Below, in pieces: positions 1-12,250 of a stretch of DNA of 64,000 nt. Numbering within the stretch: the first letter of the stretch is position 1; each line of letters begins with the position of its first letter. The notes under the pieces are model-generated. The model saw only the letters and a program-made list of their open reading frames with translations, did no database searches and had not been told where the DNA came from. Both the position numbers and the translations under genes were made by a program. Source of the DNA: Tetradesmus obliquus (lineage: Eukaryota > Chlorophyta > Chlorophyceae > Sphaeropleales > Scenedesmaceae); NCBI GenBank assembly GCA_030272155.1, contig CP126194.1, positions 1,541,501 to 1,605,500 of the forward strand, in the 5' to 3' direction.

Positions 1-1
1 C

Positions 2-511
2 CGCGACACACAGGCACCAGGTGCAAGCAGCAGCTTTGAATTTGACAATGGCGACCAGCGCATTTGGTGGCATCCAGACAGGGACCAGCTGCAGCAGGAC
101 GTGGACTGCAACCATGAGGCTGCTGCAAAGAACAGCGGCCGCGACACACAGGCACCAGGTGCAAGCAGCAGCTGTGACGACCGTGACCAGATGCACAGCC
201 GGCTCCCAGACCAGCAGCTGCAGCAAAAGCTGGCGCAGCAGCAGACGCAGGCTGCAGACAGCCAAGTCATGGGCAGGTGCCAAACAACAAATGGCCACCC
301 AACGGCACAGCAGCAGCAGCAGCCAGAGCTGCAGGGTGCTGTCGCTGCTGAAAGCAGCAGCATACAGCGCAGCAGTGCTGGTGGCGCTGGCTGGCCTGCG
401 CTGCTGGCGGCAGTGCGTGCTGGCAACCCTTTAACAGTGGATTTAGCAGAGTTGACAGCGAGGGTGCAGCAGCTGCAAGAGCAACAGCATGGCAGCTGTC
501 TAGAGATGTGA
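2..511 (+). CDS. 3' end of an unrecognised Gln-rich protein (partial)
   Basis: An open frame enters from the left edge and ends with TGA at 509-511; no start is visible, so this is the C-terminal part of a gene. It encodes about 169 residues. The opening is a direct repeat: the block beginning RDTQAPGASSS occurs at base 2 and again at base 140, a 138-bp (46-codon) period kept in frame. A Gln-rich stretch follows and then a more ordered tail with GWPALLAAVRAGNPLTVDL and an amphipathic Leu/Gln helix (ARVQQLQEQQ). I recognise no family. The next gene begins about 300 bp downstream on the same strand, so this could also be an upstream exon block of that gene if the TGA is spliced out, which I consider less likely. 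Confidence 0.45.
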   Translation, partial: RDTQAPGASSSFEFDNGDQRIWWHPDRDQLQQDVDCNHEAAAKNSGRDTQAPGASSSCDDRDQMHSRLPDQQLQQKLAQQQTQAADSQVMGRCQTTNGHPTAQQQQQPELQGAVAAESSSIQRSSAGGAGWPALLAAVRAGNPLTVDLAELTARVQQLQEQQHGSCLEM

Positions 512-813
512 TGAACTGTAGCTGTGTATGTCTGGCGACACGTTTGACTAGTGCTGCAGGTGTTTGAGGCCTATCCGCGTTAGCAGGCTGCGATTGGCAG
601 CTGCACTGGTTAGTCCTCAGGTCCCCAGGACAGTGTCAGGATGCAGGAACCCTGAACCATACCTTGGACAGATCGAAACAGCGTGCGTGCGTGCTTTCAT
701 GGTGGCTGATGCACTCAATTACCAGAGTGTTTATATTTTTAAGGTTTTTCCAGCAAAATAACACTTGCGCGATACCATGGACGTGATGGCCTCCTTCTGC
801 TGAAACGACAGAC

Positions 814-1679
814 ATGGAACAGCTGCTCATGCTGAAGCAGCTGGTTTGGAACGCGGAGGAGTTTGAAGGCGCATTCGCTGCAGCTTTGGCCTCAGCCAAA
901 GGCCAGGATCTGCAGGCCACCTGCGGGACAGCCACAGTAAGAGCAAGCCTTGCTTGGAAGCCGGCATTCTCACCATGCTCGGCCTCATCCTAATTTCAAA
1001 TCATTCGACCAGCATTTTCAGTGGTGCTTCTTCTGAACGCGGGCGAGTTTTGGGTGATTACGTGCAGGAGTTCCTGAGCTGCTCCTTGGTACGCATACGC
1101 ACAGAGTCTGCAGGCCCCGCCCCTTACAGCGTGAAATGGGTGCACTCTGTCGCAAGCAACCCCGGAGGTCAGCTGCAGGTAGGTGGTAGCTTGTGTTCTG
1201 AGAGGGCTGGGGCCTGCTGCTGCTGCTGCTGCTGTGGCTGTGCAAGCTGCAGGCTGTACAAGCTGTGTGCTGCTGTGCTGTTGTGCAGCACAGCAAGCAG
1301 CTCAACAGCACATGTGCGCGCTGTTCGGGACTTTGCAGCAAAATGCGAATCAGTATGTATATGATCACATCGTGCTGGCAAGTGTATACATGCATGCCAT
1401 CTCAGGGTGCATGCAGGCATTCACCTATGCAAGTGCAGGGCATGGGCATCTCCGTTTCCATCAATGCTGCAGCCTTGCGGTCATGCTACTGCACCCTAAA
1501 TAATACCGTTGTTTTTTTCTACATCTGATGTCTGCAACAACTCGTCTGGAACTCTGCAGGTGGTGAAGGTGCTGGGCCTCAGCAGAAACTCGGGCATCAG
1601 GGTCAGCAGGCGCATCCCAGACCTGCAGCTGCTGCATGGGCTGCAGACCACACCAGAGTGAGCTGCGCACTGCTTGTCC

Positions 1680-1717
<38 letters not shown>

Positions 1718-2361
1718 CTTTAGGGTCTTGAGGGTGGAGGTTCTGTTGCTGCCTGCCGTGATTGTCTGCCTAGCTGTCAGTGCCACCCTGCAGCTATCAT
1801 CCTGGGACACATGTCCAGCCTGCACAGTGCTCTTGCTCACGCATGCACACACATTCAACCGTCACACACAGCTGTGCGTCTATGCTGTGCGCGTAATGCT
1901 GCTCCCAGGGCTGATGCTGTTGCGCTGCAAGAGGCGCAGCAAGTGGCGCAGCAGCTGGGGCTGAGCCAGCTGGAGCTGCAGGCAGCTGGCCTCAGGTGTG
2001 CTGGCTGGTTAGATAGATACAGGGGTTACATAGTGTGTTCATGCGGCATACACCACCACAGATACCTGGCTGGTTGGTTAACTTGGCTTGATTACTAGCG
2101 CAGCCTTTTCTTTGTGGCCTACATGATGCAGTGTGCAAACAGTCGTAAGAGGGGGGAGCTGCAGGCAGCTAGCCTTAGGTGTGCTGGCTGGTTGGCTGGC
2201 TGGCTTGGCTTGGCTGGTTGCTGGTGCAGCCGTGAAAGATGTGGCTCACATGATGCAGTGTGCAAACAGTCGTAAGAGCGTGTGCAGGTTTGTCCATGTA
2301 TTTGGCGCCTGCCTTGACTACTGGCGCTGTGATAAACCTACGAGACACACCTCAACCCCTG

Positions 2362-2392
<31 letters not shown>

Positions 2393-5300
2393 ATGTGTAC
2401 GAGCAGGATGCAGCTGCTGCGTGTGCTGTGTGACTACTGCGAGGCTGAGCAGAAGCTACAGCAGCTGCAGCAGGACGATACGTGAGTCGGCGCTCATGAC
2501 AGTTTGCACCTGTTTCGACAGCTGTAGGACTGACCAAGATGCAAGTCAGCTCATTCTCAAGCGCGCAATGCTTGTTGCTGCTGCGCTTCAAGTGCTCACT
2601 GCTGCAGCAGCAGTGCTCGCTGCTGCATCGCTCACTTTGCATTGCTGCTGCACCTCACCTGCACTGCTGCAGGGAGTACCTGGATGCAGAAGATCACCTG
2701 GGCTGCTTTGGCGACATGCTGCAGCGCATGATGCAGCAGTACAAGGAGCAGTATGGCACTACAACAGCAGCACAGCAGCACAGCGAGCTGCCTCCAGCCA
2801 GCAACACAGCAGGTATGGTTGTGCCTGCCCAAGGTGCTGCTGTGCCCTTGCCAGCAGCTTCTTCTCTGGCCACAGCTGCAGCAGCAGCAGCACCAGTGCA
2901 GCAGCAGCAACAGCAGGCAGCAGCGCTCTTGGCGAGGCCTGCAGCTGTACCAGGAGCATCAGGCATGCCAGGCGCTGTGGGTGATGCAGCAGAAGCAGCA
3001 GCAGCAGCAGCAGTGCCGCAGCAGCAGTGCCGCAGCAGCTGCTGCAGCCAACTGAAACAACCAGCAGCATAGTTGCTGCGCTGCTGCCGCCACTACCAGG
3101 GGATGCAGCAGCAGCAGCTGCTGCTGCAGCAGTCCTTGAAGCAGCACCATGTCTGCCACCCACAGCAGCAGCAGCGGCAGCAGCAACAGCAGCAGGCAGC
3201 GTAGACGAGGCATCACTGGCATCGTGGGCTGCACCTTCTCATCAGCAAGATGCTGCTGCTGCTGCTGTTGCTGCCGCTGCTGGTGCTTTCAGCTCACCCA
3301 CCAAGGTGCTGCTGCCTACATCAGCTGCTGCTCTGTCATGCTTGGCCGCTGTCCCTGCAACTCCAACAACAGCAGCACTGCCACCAGTCACAGCAAAACC
3401 TATAGCAGCAGCCACACCAGCAGCAGCAGCGGCGCTGCCGGGGCTGCCATCCATCCTGCGGCCTTCTGTGCAGTACAGCAGGAGGCCGCAGTTCCTGGCA
3501 GGAGCAGAGCCGCAGCAGGGTGTAGATGCTGATGCTGCTGCTGCTGCTGCTGCTGCTGCTGATCGCGCTGCTGCTGCTGGTAATGGTGCTGTGGCGGGGC
3601 TTGCAGTGCCTGGGCCTGAGTGCCGGCTGTGCTACAGGGAGATCAAAACACTGGTGGGTGCGGAATGCAAATCAAGGACTGCTGCTTTGCCTGATTGGTG
3701 CCTGTGCCGGCTGTGCTATTGGGAGATCAGCACACTGGTGGGTGCGGAATCAAGATTCAGGAGTGCTGTGTTGCCTGATTAGTGCCGGGTTGCATCGTGA
3801 CCAGCGCCATCGCTACCTGGCTGCATGCACGCACAGCCCTGACTTCTCTTGTATAAACCATGTGCAGCATGTACAAATGCGCTACACGTCCAGGTCTGCG
3901 CGCGTTGTGTCTGTATGTGTCATTCTATGCCTTCAGGTGTGGTCGGGGCACATAGCCTGGCGTACTCCAGATGGCAAGCGGCAAGGCTCCTTTGCAGCAT
4001 GCGGCCACATCTACCCGCCAGCAGCAGCAGCAGCAGCAGCCTCTGTCAGCAGCAGCAGCAGCTACTGGTCCCGCTACCGCCTGCTGCCCCCTGTGCTGGA
4101 CTTCAATGTAGATGTGAAGGCAGAAGAGTTTGAGGCAGGCATCTGGCAGCAGCCGCCAGCAGCAGCAGCAGCGCCGCTGTGTGCTGGGTGGGACTGCTGC
4201 CCGCTGGTGCTGGTGCCTGGTGCTGCTGCTGACGTGGCGGCGCTGACCCAGCTGATGGAGCTGCTGCGCAACAGCGAAGGGCAGCTGGTGCGTGTTATAG
4301 GCTATGCTTGATCAACCAAAAAGTGGCGTGCCCTTGAAGGTGTCTTGTCATAGGTATCTGCATGGATAGCATGTATGTTGTTGTTGAAGTGCTTCGTCTG
4401 GAGCTGAATCAATTTGCGGCTTTATGTCAATGACTGACTGAATTGCTCTGTCGCATCTAGATCTGATCCCTAAGTGCACACAAGTTGTGTTGTTGACGGA
4501 GAGATTACATTAGCATGTAAGTGTGCGACGAAAGTGGTCGGCAAATGCTATATCCTATTGAGATAGCAATAAGCAAATGTGTACGGATGATGGGGTAACG
4601 TTCCCTGCTTGCCCTGTTGTTTTGCAGGGCTCTTTCCACATGGCCCGAGGCACCTACCAGATCACCACCAGCAGCCAGCCCCAGCAGCAGCAGCAGCAGC
4701 AGCAGCAAGCTCTGACAGCTCACAGCTTTATCAGTTACAACCCTGACGGCCCCCTGCTAGATCTGCTGCAGCAGCAGCTGCCACAGCCAGCCCGCAAGCA
4801 CTGGGCAGCCAGCCCAGCCGCCAGCAGCACATATGACAGCCGGGGACTGTTATATGACAGTGTTAATCCCGTCTGTGTTGTCACAACCAGCTGGTTTGTT
4901 GGCAGGCAGCCTGATCCGCCAGCTTGCATTGCAGCAGGAGTGCAGCAAGCAGCAGTCGGGGCAATGCAGCTGCAGCAAACCCTGGAGCAGCAGCGGCAGC
5001 AGCTGCAGGCTGCAGGCTGGGGCAGGCCAGGGACACCAAAAGGCCAGCAGCAGCAGCAGCAGCAGCAGCAGGTGTGGTCAGACGACATGTCGTTTGTGCC
5101 ACTGCTGCCGCCGCCACACGCAGATTCTGGTGGTGATGTAGCAGGCACTGTTCACGGCACAAGCACCAAACGAGTGCCGCTGCCAGTGCTATCACCCAAG
5201 CAGCAGCAGCAGCAGCCAGCTCGCTTGACACCGCGGACGCCGCTGCCAGCGGCTTCTGGTGCTGCCACTGCCAGCTACCCTGCGATCAGGCGTACCGCAG

Positions 5301-6109
5301 CAGCTGCAGCAGGTGCTGCAGTCCGGCCGCAGCAGCGAGAGCAGCAGCAGCAGGAGCCAATGAGCCCACCCGCTCGGCGCAGCAGCAGCGAATGGCAGCA
5401 GCACAGCATGAATAGCAGAAGCAGGAGCCGTGACAGGCGGTACAGCCCTGCTCGTGACAGGCAGTACAGCCCTGCTGGAGACAGGCAGTACAACTCCGCC
5501 GGTGACAGGCAGTACAGCCTAGGCGATGGGCAGTTCAGCCCTGCTGGAGACAGGCAGTACAGCCCTGCTGGTGACAGGCAGTACAGCCCTGCTGGTGACA
5601 GGCACTACACTCCTGCTGGCAACATGCAGAACAGCCATGCTGGTGACAGGCGGTACAGCCCTGCTGGTGACAGGCAGTACATCTCTGCTGGAGACAGGCA
5701 GTACAGCCATGCTGGAAACAAACGGCAGTACAGTCGTGCTGGTGATATCAGGGCTCACAGTGCAGGGGAGCAGCATGCACGGCCAGCTGCAGAGGCTTCT
5801 TGGGGTGGAGCTTCCAAGCACTACAACAGCAAGTTGCAACATGCTGCTGCTGCTGCTGAGTACAGCAGAGGCCGCAGCAGGAGCAGGAGCCTCAGCAGGG
5901 GCAGAGGAAGAAGCAGCAGCAGGGACAGGAGGAGCCACAAGCGCCCCTACAGCCGCAGCCGCAGCCACAGCCGCAGCAAAGACCGGGAGCACTGGCCTCA
6001 CAGTGACAGCAGGCGCCGCAGCATAGACAGGCAACCATACAGGCATGCTGATGCAAACCCAGCGGCAGCAGCAGCAGGGGATAGGCGCCAAGGAGGGATT
6101 GCTCCGCGC

Positions 6110-6159
<50 letters not shown>

Positions 6160-9100
6160 TGGCGGCCGCAGTGCTTCGCCTAGTGGTAGGGCTGAAGACT
6201 GGCGTGGGGTTTTGGGGCTGCTGGAGCCGCAGGGTTTAAGTGACAGGGAGGTGGGGGAGTTGAGGTCACTGCTGCTGCTGCACTGCTTTGCTGAGGTGGC
6301 TGCAAGGGAGGGCTTTGGGCTGGCCAACAGGAAAGGTGGGGCGGCTGGTGTGTGTACTGCATGATTGCATGTTTGCATGTGCATGCGCTTGATTTGGGTG
6401 GGAGCGCTGCGCATGATAGTGCAGCATGTGCCAGTTTTGCTTTCAGCCGTTTGTTTTGCTAGATCGCCTTCAGCCTGCAACATTAACAGCTCAATTTTCA
6501 ACGGGACAGTGCTAGGGGCTTGCAGGCGGCCGCACTAGACATGTAAGCCTCATCCCAATGTTGGCTACCCAAGTGCACCTGCTTAAGTACCAATGGTTCA
6601 CCTCCCGAAAAAATTCATAGTTTGCACAGCCCAAACCTCAATAGTCAAGTACTTGATACTGCTGGCAATGCCACACAACTCAATGCAGGTGAGGACATCC
6701 AGCTTGAGCTGGCCTGCGAGCCCTCCCAACACACTGCAAGCTGCTGTTAATGCACGCCAGCTGCCGCACCCTGCAAAGGAACCTATTCCAAAACCCTGTA
6801 CATGTTGCACTGAAATCAATTGCAGGCGAGGCCGTTCAGCTGGAGCTCGCCTGCGAGCCCGCCAGCACACTGCAAGCTACTGTTTGTTGACGCACACCCT
6901 GTTGAAAGCCCATACCTAAACCTCCTACACGGCAATTGCACCCATTGCATTTACCATTCCAACATAACTAATTACTGGTTTACGTGCTGAAAAAACCTGA
7001 ATATTTTACATGTTGTAGGCGAGGCCATCCAGCTGGAGCTGGCCTGCGAGCCCTCCAACATCATGGCAGCTGCTGTTGAGATGCGCCAGCTGGCACAGCT
7101 GCCGCAAAACTTGACACCACCAGGCGGCACGCAGGCCTGGCTGCTGGCCGGCAGCTGCTGCCTGCTGCAGCCAGCTGGGGCGGGGCTCGTCAAGGTGAGG
7201 GTGCTTTTTTTGTTCTGGGTGTTGTGTACACGCGCGTGGTTTAGTGCAGCTAATGCAGCCACAGACACCCCATGAATGTGTCAGATCAACGCTACGCGTA
7301 ACAGTGGTTGCTGCTGCCTGGGCTACACTCCGACTATTGTGCTGGGCGGCTGCTGCTGCTGCTGCTTGTGTGCAGGTGCGCCCGCACTACATGTTCACGC
7401 TGCGCCGCCACAGGCTGCTGGCCCGGCTGCTGGCAGCACTGGCACGGCAGGTGCAGGCCAGCCACGGCAGCAGCAGCAGCAGCAGTGTGCTGCTGCTGCG
7501 GGAGGTGTGGGAGCCTGTGGCAAAGCGGGACAACCCGGCCTTGGCGCCGCTGCTGCTGTATCGACTGGTGCGTAGTGTTGGGGCGTTTTGTATTTCAGAA
7601 CAACCTTGTGCTCTGAAAGACATCGTAGCATCAGCTGAAGCATGGCACTCCATTCAATGGGAATGAGCCGGCTGTAGCTGATGCCACAATCTCTCTTCAC
7701 CTGAGCAAAGTATAATGCAAAAGAGGAGTAGCGGCACCATAGATGCAGGACCTTTGTTTTGAAGACGGTGTGTTTCAGCTCACCTAGGCTGTGTGTTGTT
7801 TTGGTGTGCTGCGTGTCCTCTGTTGAAAGTGCAAAGCAGATGCTTGGTGGCAGCTGCTGCAGCCTGCCGGTCTGCTTGCAGCGATACATGGCCGTGTTTA
7901 TAGACAGCCCGATGTGCTGTGCATGTGCAGCGATCTACGCAGTGGCTGTGGGCAGGCCGTGCCAAGCAACCTACAGCTTGCTGCCGCTGCTGCTGTTGTT
8001 GCTCTGTGTGGCCCTTGGTTCATGCCTGCTGCTGCACCACCCCGCTGCTGCTGCTGCACCCTGCTGCTGCTACTGCTGCTGCTGCTGCTGCTGCCGCAGC
8101 TATACCGCTCCCTGGTTAACTTCCTGGCAGACAACATGGCCGGTGAGCTGCCGGCGTGGGGTCTGGGATTGACCTGAAACTATAAGCAGGCAGCATGCTC
8201 ATTGAGCGGCTGGTGCACCTTTCACTGCACCGTCATGTGGTGATCCCGTCGGTGCATGCACCATAGGCTTAGCAGGGGAGCAGCTGCTGTTGCACTGCAT
8301 CCTGAGGCCCAAGTATCAAGACCGCTCCCAAAGCACTTGGCGGTGGGTCCCTGATATATGCCATGCAGCTGCGTTGCATATCGCAGATTTTAAACGTGTC
8401 TCTGGTTGCTTCTTCAACACTGTGCTTGCACCACATGTAGGTGACCGCACACTGGTGCCACATTCATATCAGGATCCCCTCTCATCTGTGACAATGCACA
8501 TGCAGGCGGCCCCATCGGTGCTATGGTGCGTGACAACATGTTCAGGCTGGTGCCTCATGCGCTGCTGCCGTCCTACCTCAAAGAGCAGCAGGCACAGCTG
8601 GTGACCTTCAGGACACCGAAGCACCCTGGGGCAACACGCAACGCACAGCTGGACTCAGGATACATACAACCGCAGCAGCAGCAGCAGCAGGCTGGCGCGA
8701 GCCCTGCAGCAGCAGCAGAGGGAGACCGCTGGGTGCCACATGATAGCCCTGACAGTGACAGGCACCACCAGCAGCAGCAGCAGCAGCAGCAGAGGCTTAG
8801 CAGCCCCATCCGGCACGTTGTTAGGGAGGAGGAGGAATGCAGGAGGGAGCCACATGTGCGTGGATATGCTGGCCATGGCAAGAGCAGCAGCAGCAGCAGG
8901 GGCAGGAGTCATAGCCGCAGCCTGAGCAGGGCCAGGGGCAGCAGCCCTGCTGGCTGGCAGCAGCAGCAGCAGCAGCAGCAGCACTGCAGCCGGAGCCGCA
9001 GCAGGAGCAGGGGAGCCAGCCCGAGTCCATCAACAGCAGCAGCAGCACCACCACCACCTGCTGCTGCTGCTGCTGCTGCTGGGGGTCAGGCTGTCAGGAC

Positions 9101-9186
9101 CACTTGGTCCTGGTCCCGGCTCGATCTGTCAGGCCTGCGGCCCACTGAGCGGGACGAGGTGCGCAGCCTGGCACTACTGCACAGCT

Positions 9187-9220
<34 letters not shown>

Positions 9221-11337
9221 CAACGTCAAACCCAACACCAGCAGCAGCAGCAGCAGCAGTGGTTTGTCGCTGGAGCTTGCATCAGAGCCTCAGGCTTTGT
9301 TAGATGCTGCTGTGGCTGTTGGGGAGCTGGGCCTGCCAGCTCAGATGCTGCCAAGCGGCTGCAGCCTGGGGCGCTTTGTGCGCAGCGGGCGCTGCGGGCT
9401 GCTGGTGAAGGGCAAGGAGGGTGACAAGACCTGGGTGGGTGGCTGCTATCACTGTAAACGTGTGTTGTGTTGTGGCTGTTCATTCGTTGTATTTGTGCTG
9501 CTGTTGGGGCTGCTTGTGAAAAGCAAGGAGGGCGACAAGACCTGGGTGAGGCGCTGTTAGAATGATGTAACAACCACAAGTAACGGTTATGACAAGTTGC
9601 AATATAATGGCTGTTGATGCTGGTAAAGGGCAAGAAGGGCGGCCAGCTCTGGGGGAGGCGCTGTTACAGCATTGGTGGTACGTTAGTATTTACTTGCTGG
9701 CTGGTCTGTGGCTTTTGTCAGCGCGTTGTGCCTATGCTGCTGTTGGGGCTGCTGGTGAAGGGCAAGCAGGGCAACAAGACCTGGGTGGGTGGCTGTATGT
9801 GACACAGTATCAGTTCTGCTGTAGAAAGTGTCTGTTAGCGTCTATATGTCATGCAGCATCGGCCCTGCTGTGGTAGGGCGGAGCCCGGCCCCAACACTGT
9901 TTTCCTGGCCCCTGGGGACACTGCTTCCATTGCAACACGGTTTGTCAAGGCTTGTCAAGTGCAACGTAACACACATGCATTACAAAACCAGTAGCGCTAT
10001 GTTGTGCTTTCATAATATGTTGCCCACCTCATGTCGCAGGTGGTGCCCGGCTACATGTCGCTGGTGCACGGTCACCGGCTGCTGCGGCGGCTGCTGACCG
10101 CCCTGGTCGCCCACCTGCGCAGCAAGCACCACGGCCTCACACGCATCTACTTCTTCAGGTGGGGCTGGTTGGCTCGAAAGTGTAGACCAGGTCTGTTTGG
10201 CCTTTGCAATATACTCGCTCAGGTGCTCACTCGCATCTACTGTGCAGGTGACGCTGCGGCAGCTGTGCTGGCTGCAAAAGTGCCAGCCTGAGGCAGTGGC
10301 TTTATACGCTGTGATGTGTCCTTTGCATGTCTGAAGGTTCTGCCATCTTCGTCTGTTGGGATTCCCATGTTTTGCTTTGCACAGCCGTACAATTTTAAGC
10401 CGCATGTTGGGCCCCACAAAACGCTTGCTGTTTTTGTGTGTTTGTCTGTGCCCCGCAGGGACATGGAGGAGCTGATGACGCTTGTGCCCTTCTACCACCC
10501 GCTGCTGATCTACAGGGAGGTGAGTGCAAGTTGTGACAGTGTCAATGACTTGTTAGTAACAACTTTATAACAGTCTAATGGCATTTCGACAGGAACAGCA
10601 TGGGGCGACCGTCTTTCCGTGCACAATGCATGGCTGTGGCTGACACTGCAAGAACCGCACACCACCATTACTGCTGCACAACCACGCTGTGACAGTAGAC
10701 TCACGAGCTGCGATGTGCTGACCTGCTGTGCGTGCCTGCCGTGCGTGTGGGTGTGTCTGCTGCTGCAGCTGTACCGCTCCATGCGCGCGTTTGCAGCGGA
10801 CACGGTGTACCTGGCTGGCGAGGTGCTGCTGCAGGACAGGGGGCTGGTGCTGGTGCCACAGGTGCGGGCGCATGTGTGTTTGTGAGTGTTGTTTTGTCGC
10901 TTGTTAAAATGGCTTGTTTAAATGTATGCGTCCATAGCTATGATGCAAATGTGATATTGTTGACTCACCAGGTGTGTGCTTGTTTACGGAGAGCTGCAAT
11001 TTGAAGCCTGGTGATTGCGCTGCTGCTGGTTCCTTTGCGCTGATTTTCTTTGTCGAGCAGTGCTGTTGCTTTTGCTGTCGGGGACAGCCGCTAACACTCT
11101 CGCCTTACGCTGCATCGCTTCTGCTGCTCCTCTGCCATCTGCTTTGTGTTGTGATTTTGCAGTCTGCTGCGGATGCGGCGCCGTGGAGTAGGTTGGAGCG
11201 CATCCGTTACGAGCTGCCTGCAGCAGCCGATGCCAGCCGCGACCTCAGCCTCACAGGACCTGGCAGCCCTGCTGCTGCGGCTGCTGCTGCTGCTGCTGCT
11301 CATGAGGCTGCAAATGATGAGGAGGATGCCAGTGAGC

Positions 11338-11381
<44 letters not shown>

Positions 11382-11860
11382 AAGGGGTCAGAGGAGCAGG
11401 TGCAGAGGCTTGTGGCTGTGAAGCAAGAGCAACCACCACAAGCAGCAGCAACAGCTGCAGCGGGTGCTGCTCCTGACAGAGGCACTGCAGTGAAAGGCAA
11501 TGTGGGCAGCAGCAGCAGCAGCAGGAAACGTAAGGCTGCTGTTGTGAAGCAAGAGGAGCCAGCAGCAGGCGCAGCAGCAGCAGCAGCAGCAGGGACAGGT
11601 ACTGCTGGGTCTCTGCGTGGACGCGGCCTTGCGCCAGGGCCACGCAGCAGCAATGGCAAGAGGCAGCAGCTGACAAAAGCTGCAACTGCCGCAGCTGCTG
11701 GCGAACCTGCTTGCAGCAGAGGCAAGTCTGGTGACAGGCAGCAGCAGCAGCAGCAGCAGCAGCAGGCGAAGGGAAGCAGCCCAAAAGACGAAATGCAGCT
11801 AACAGTTGCAGCTGTCACATCACCAGCAGCAGCAGCCCTGGGAGAAGGCGGCCCACATGC

Positions 11861-11902
<42 letters not shown>

Positions 11903-12199
11903 CAAGGTGACAGCAGCTACATTTGACACCTGGCGCAGCTCGCCACAGCAGCTGGCAGTGCTGCTGCATCAGCTGGACCTGTCACAGCTGCCGCCAGATC
12001 AGCAGGACGAGGCGCGCTCGCTGCTGCTGCTGCACGTGTTTGCAGCTGCTGTTGCAGAAGACCAGCAGCAGGCACACACCCAAGCACAGCAGCATGCGAC
12101 AGCCATGCAGCAGGCAGCAGAGGATGCTGGTGCAGCAGCAGCTGCTGATGGTGCCAGCCATGCTGTACGTGAGCTGGCAGATGCTGACAACGAGCAGCC

Positions 12200-12250
<51 letters not shown>

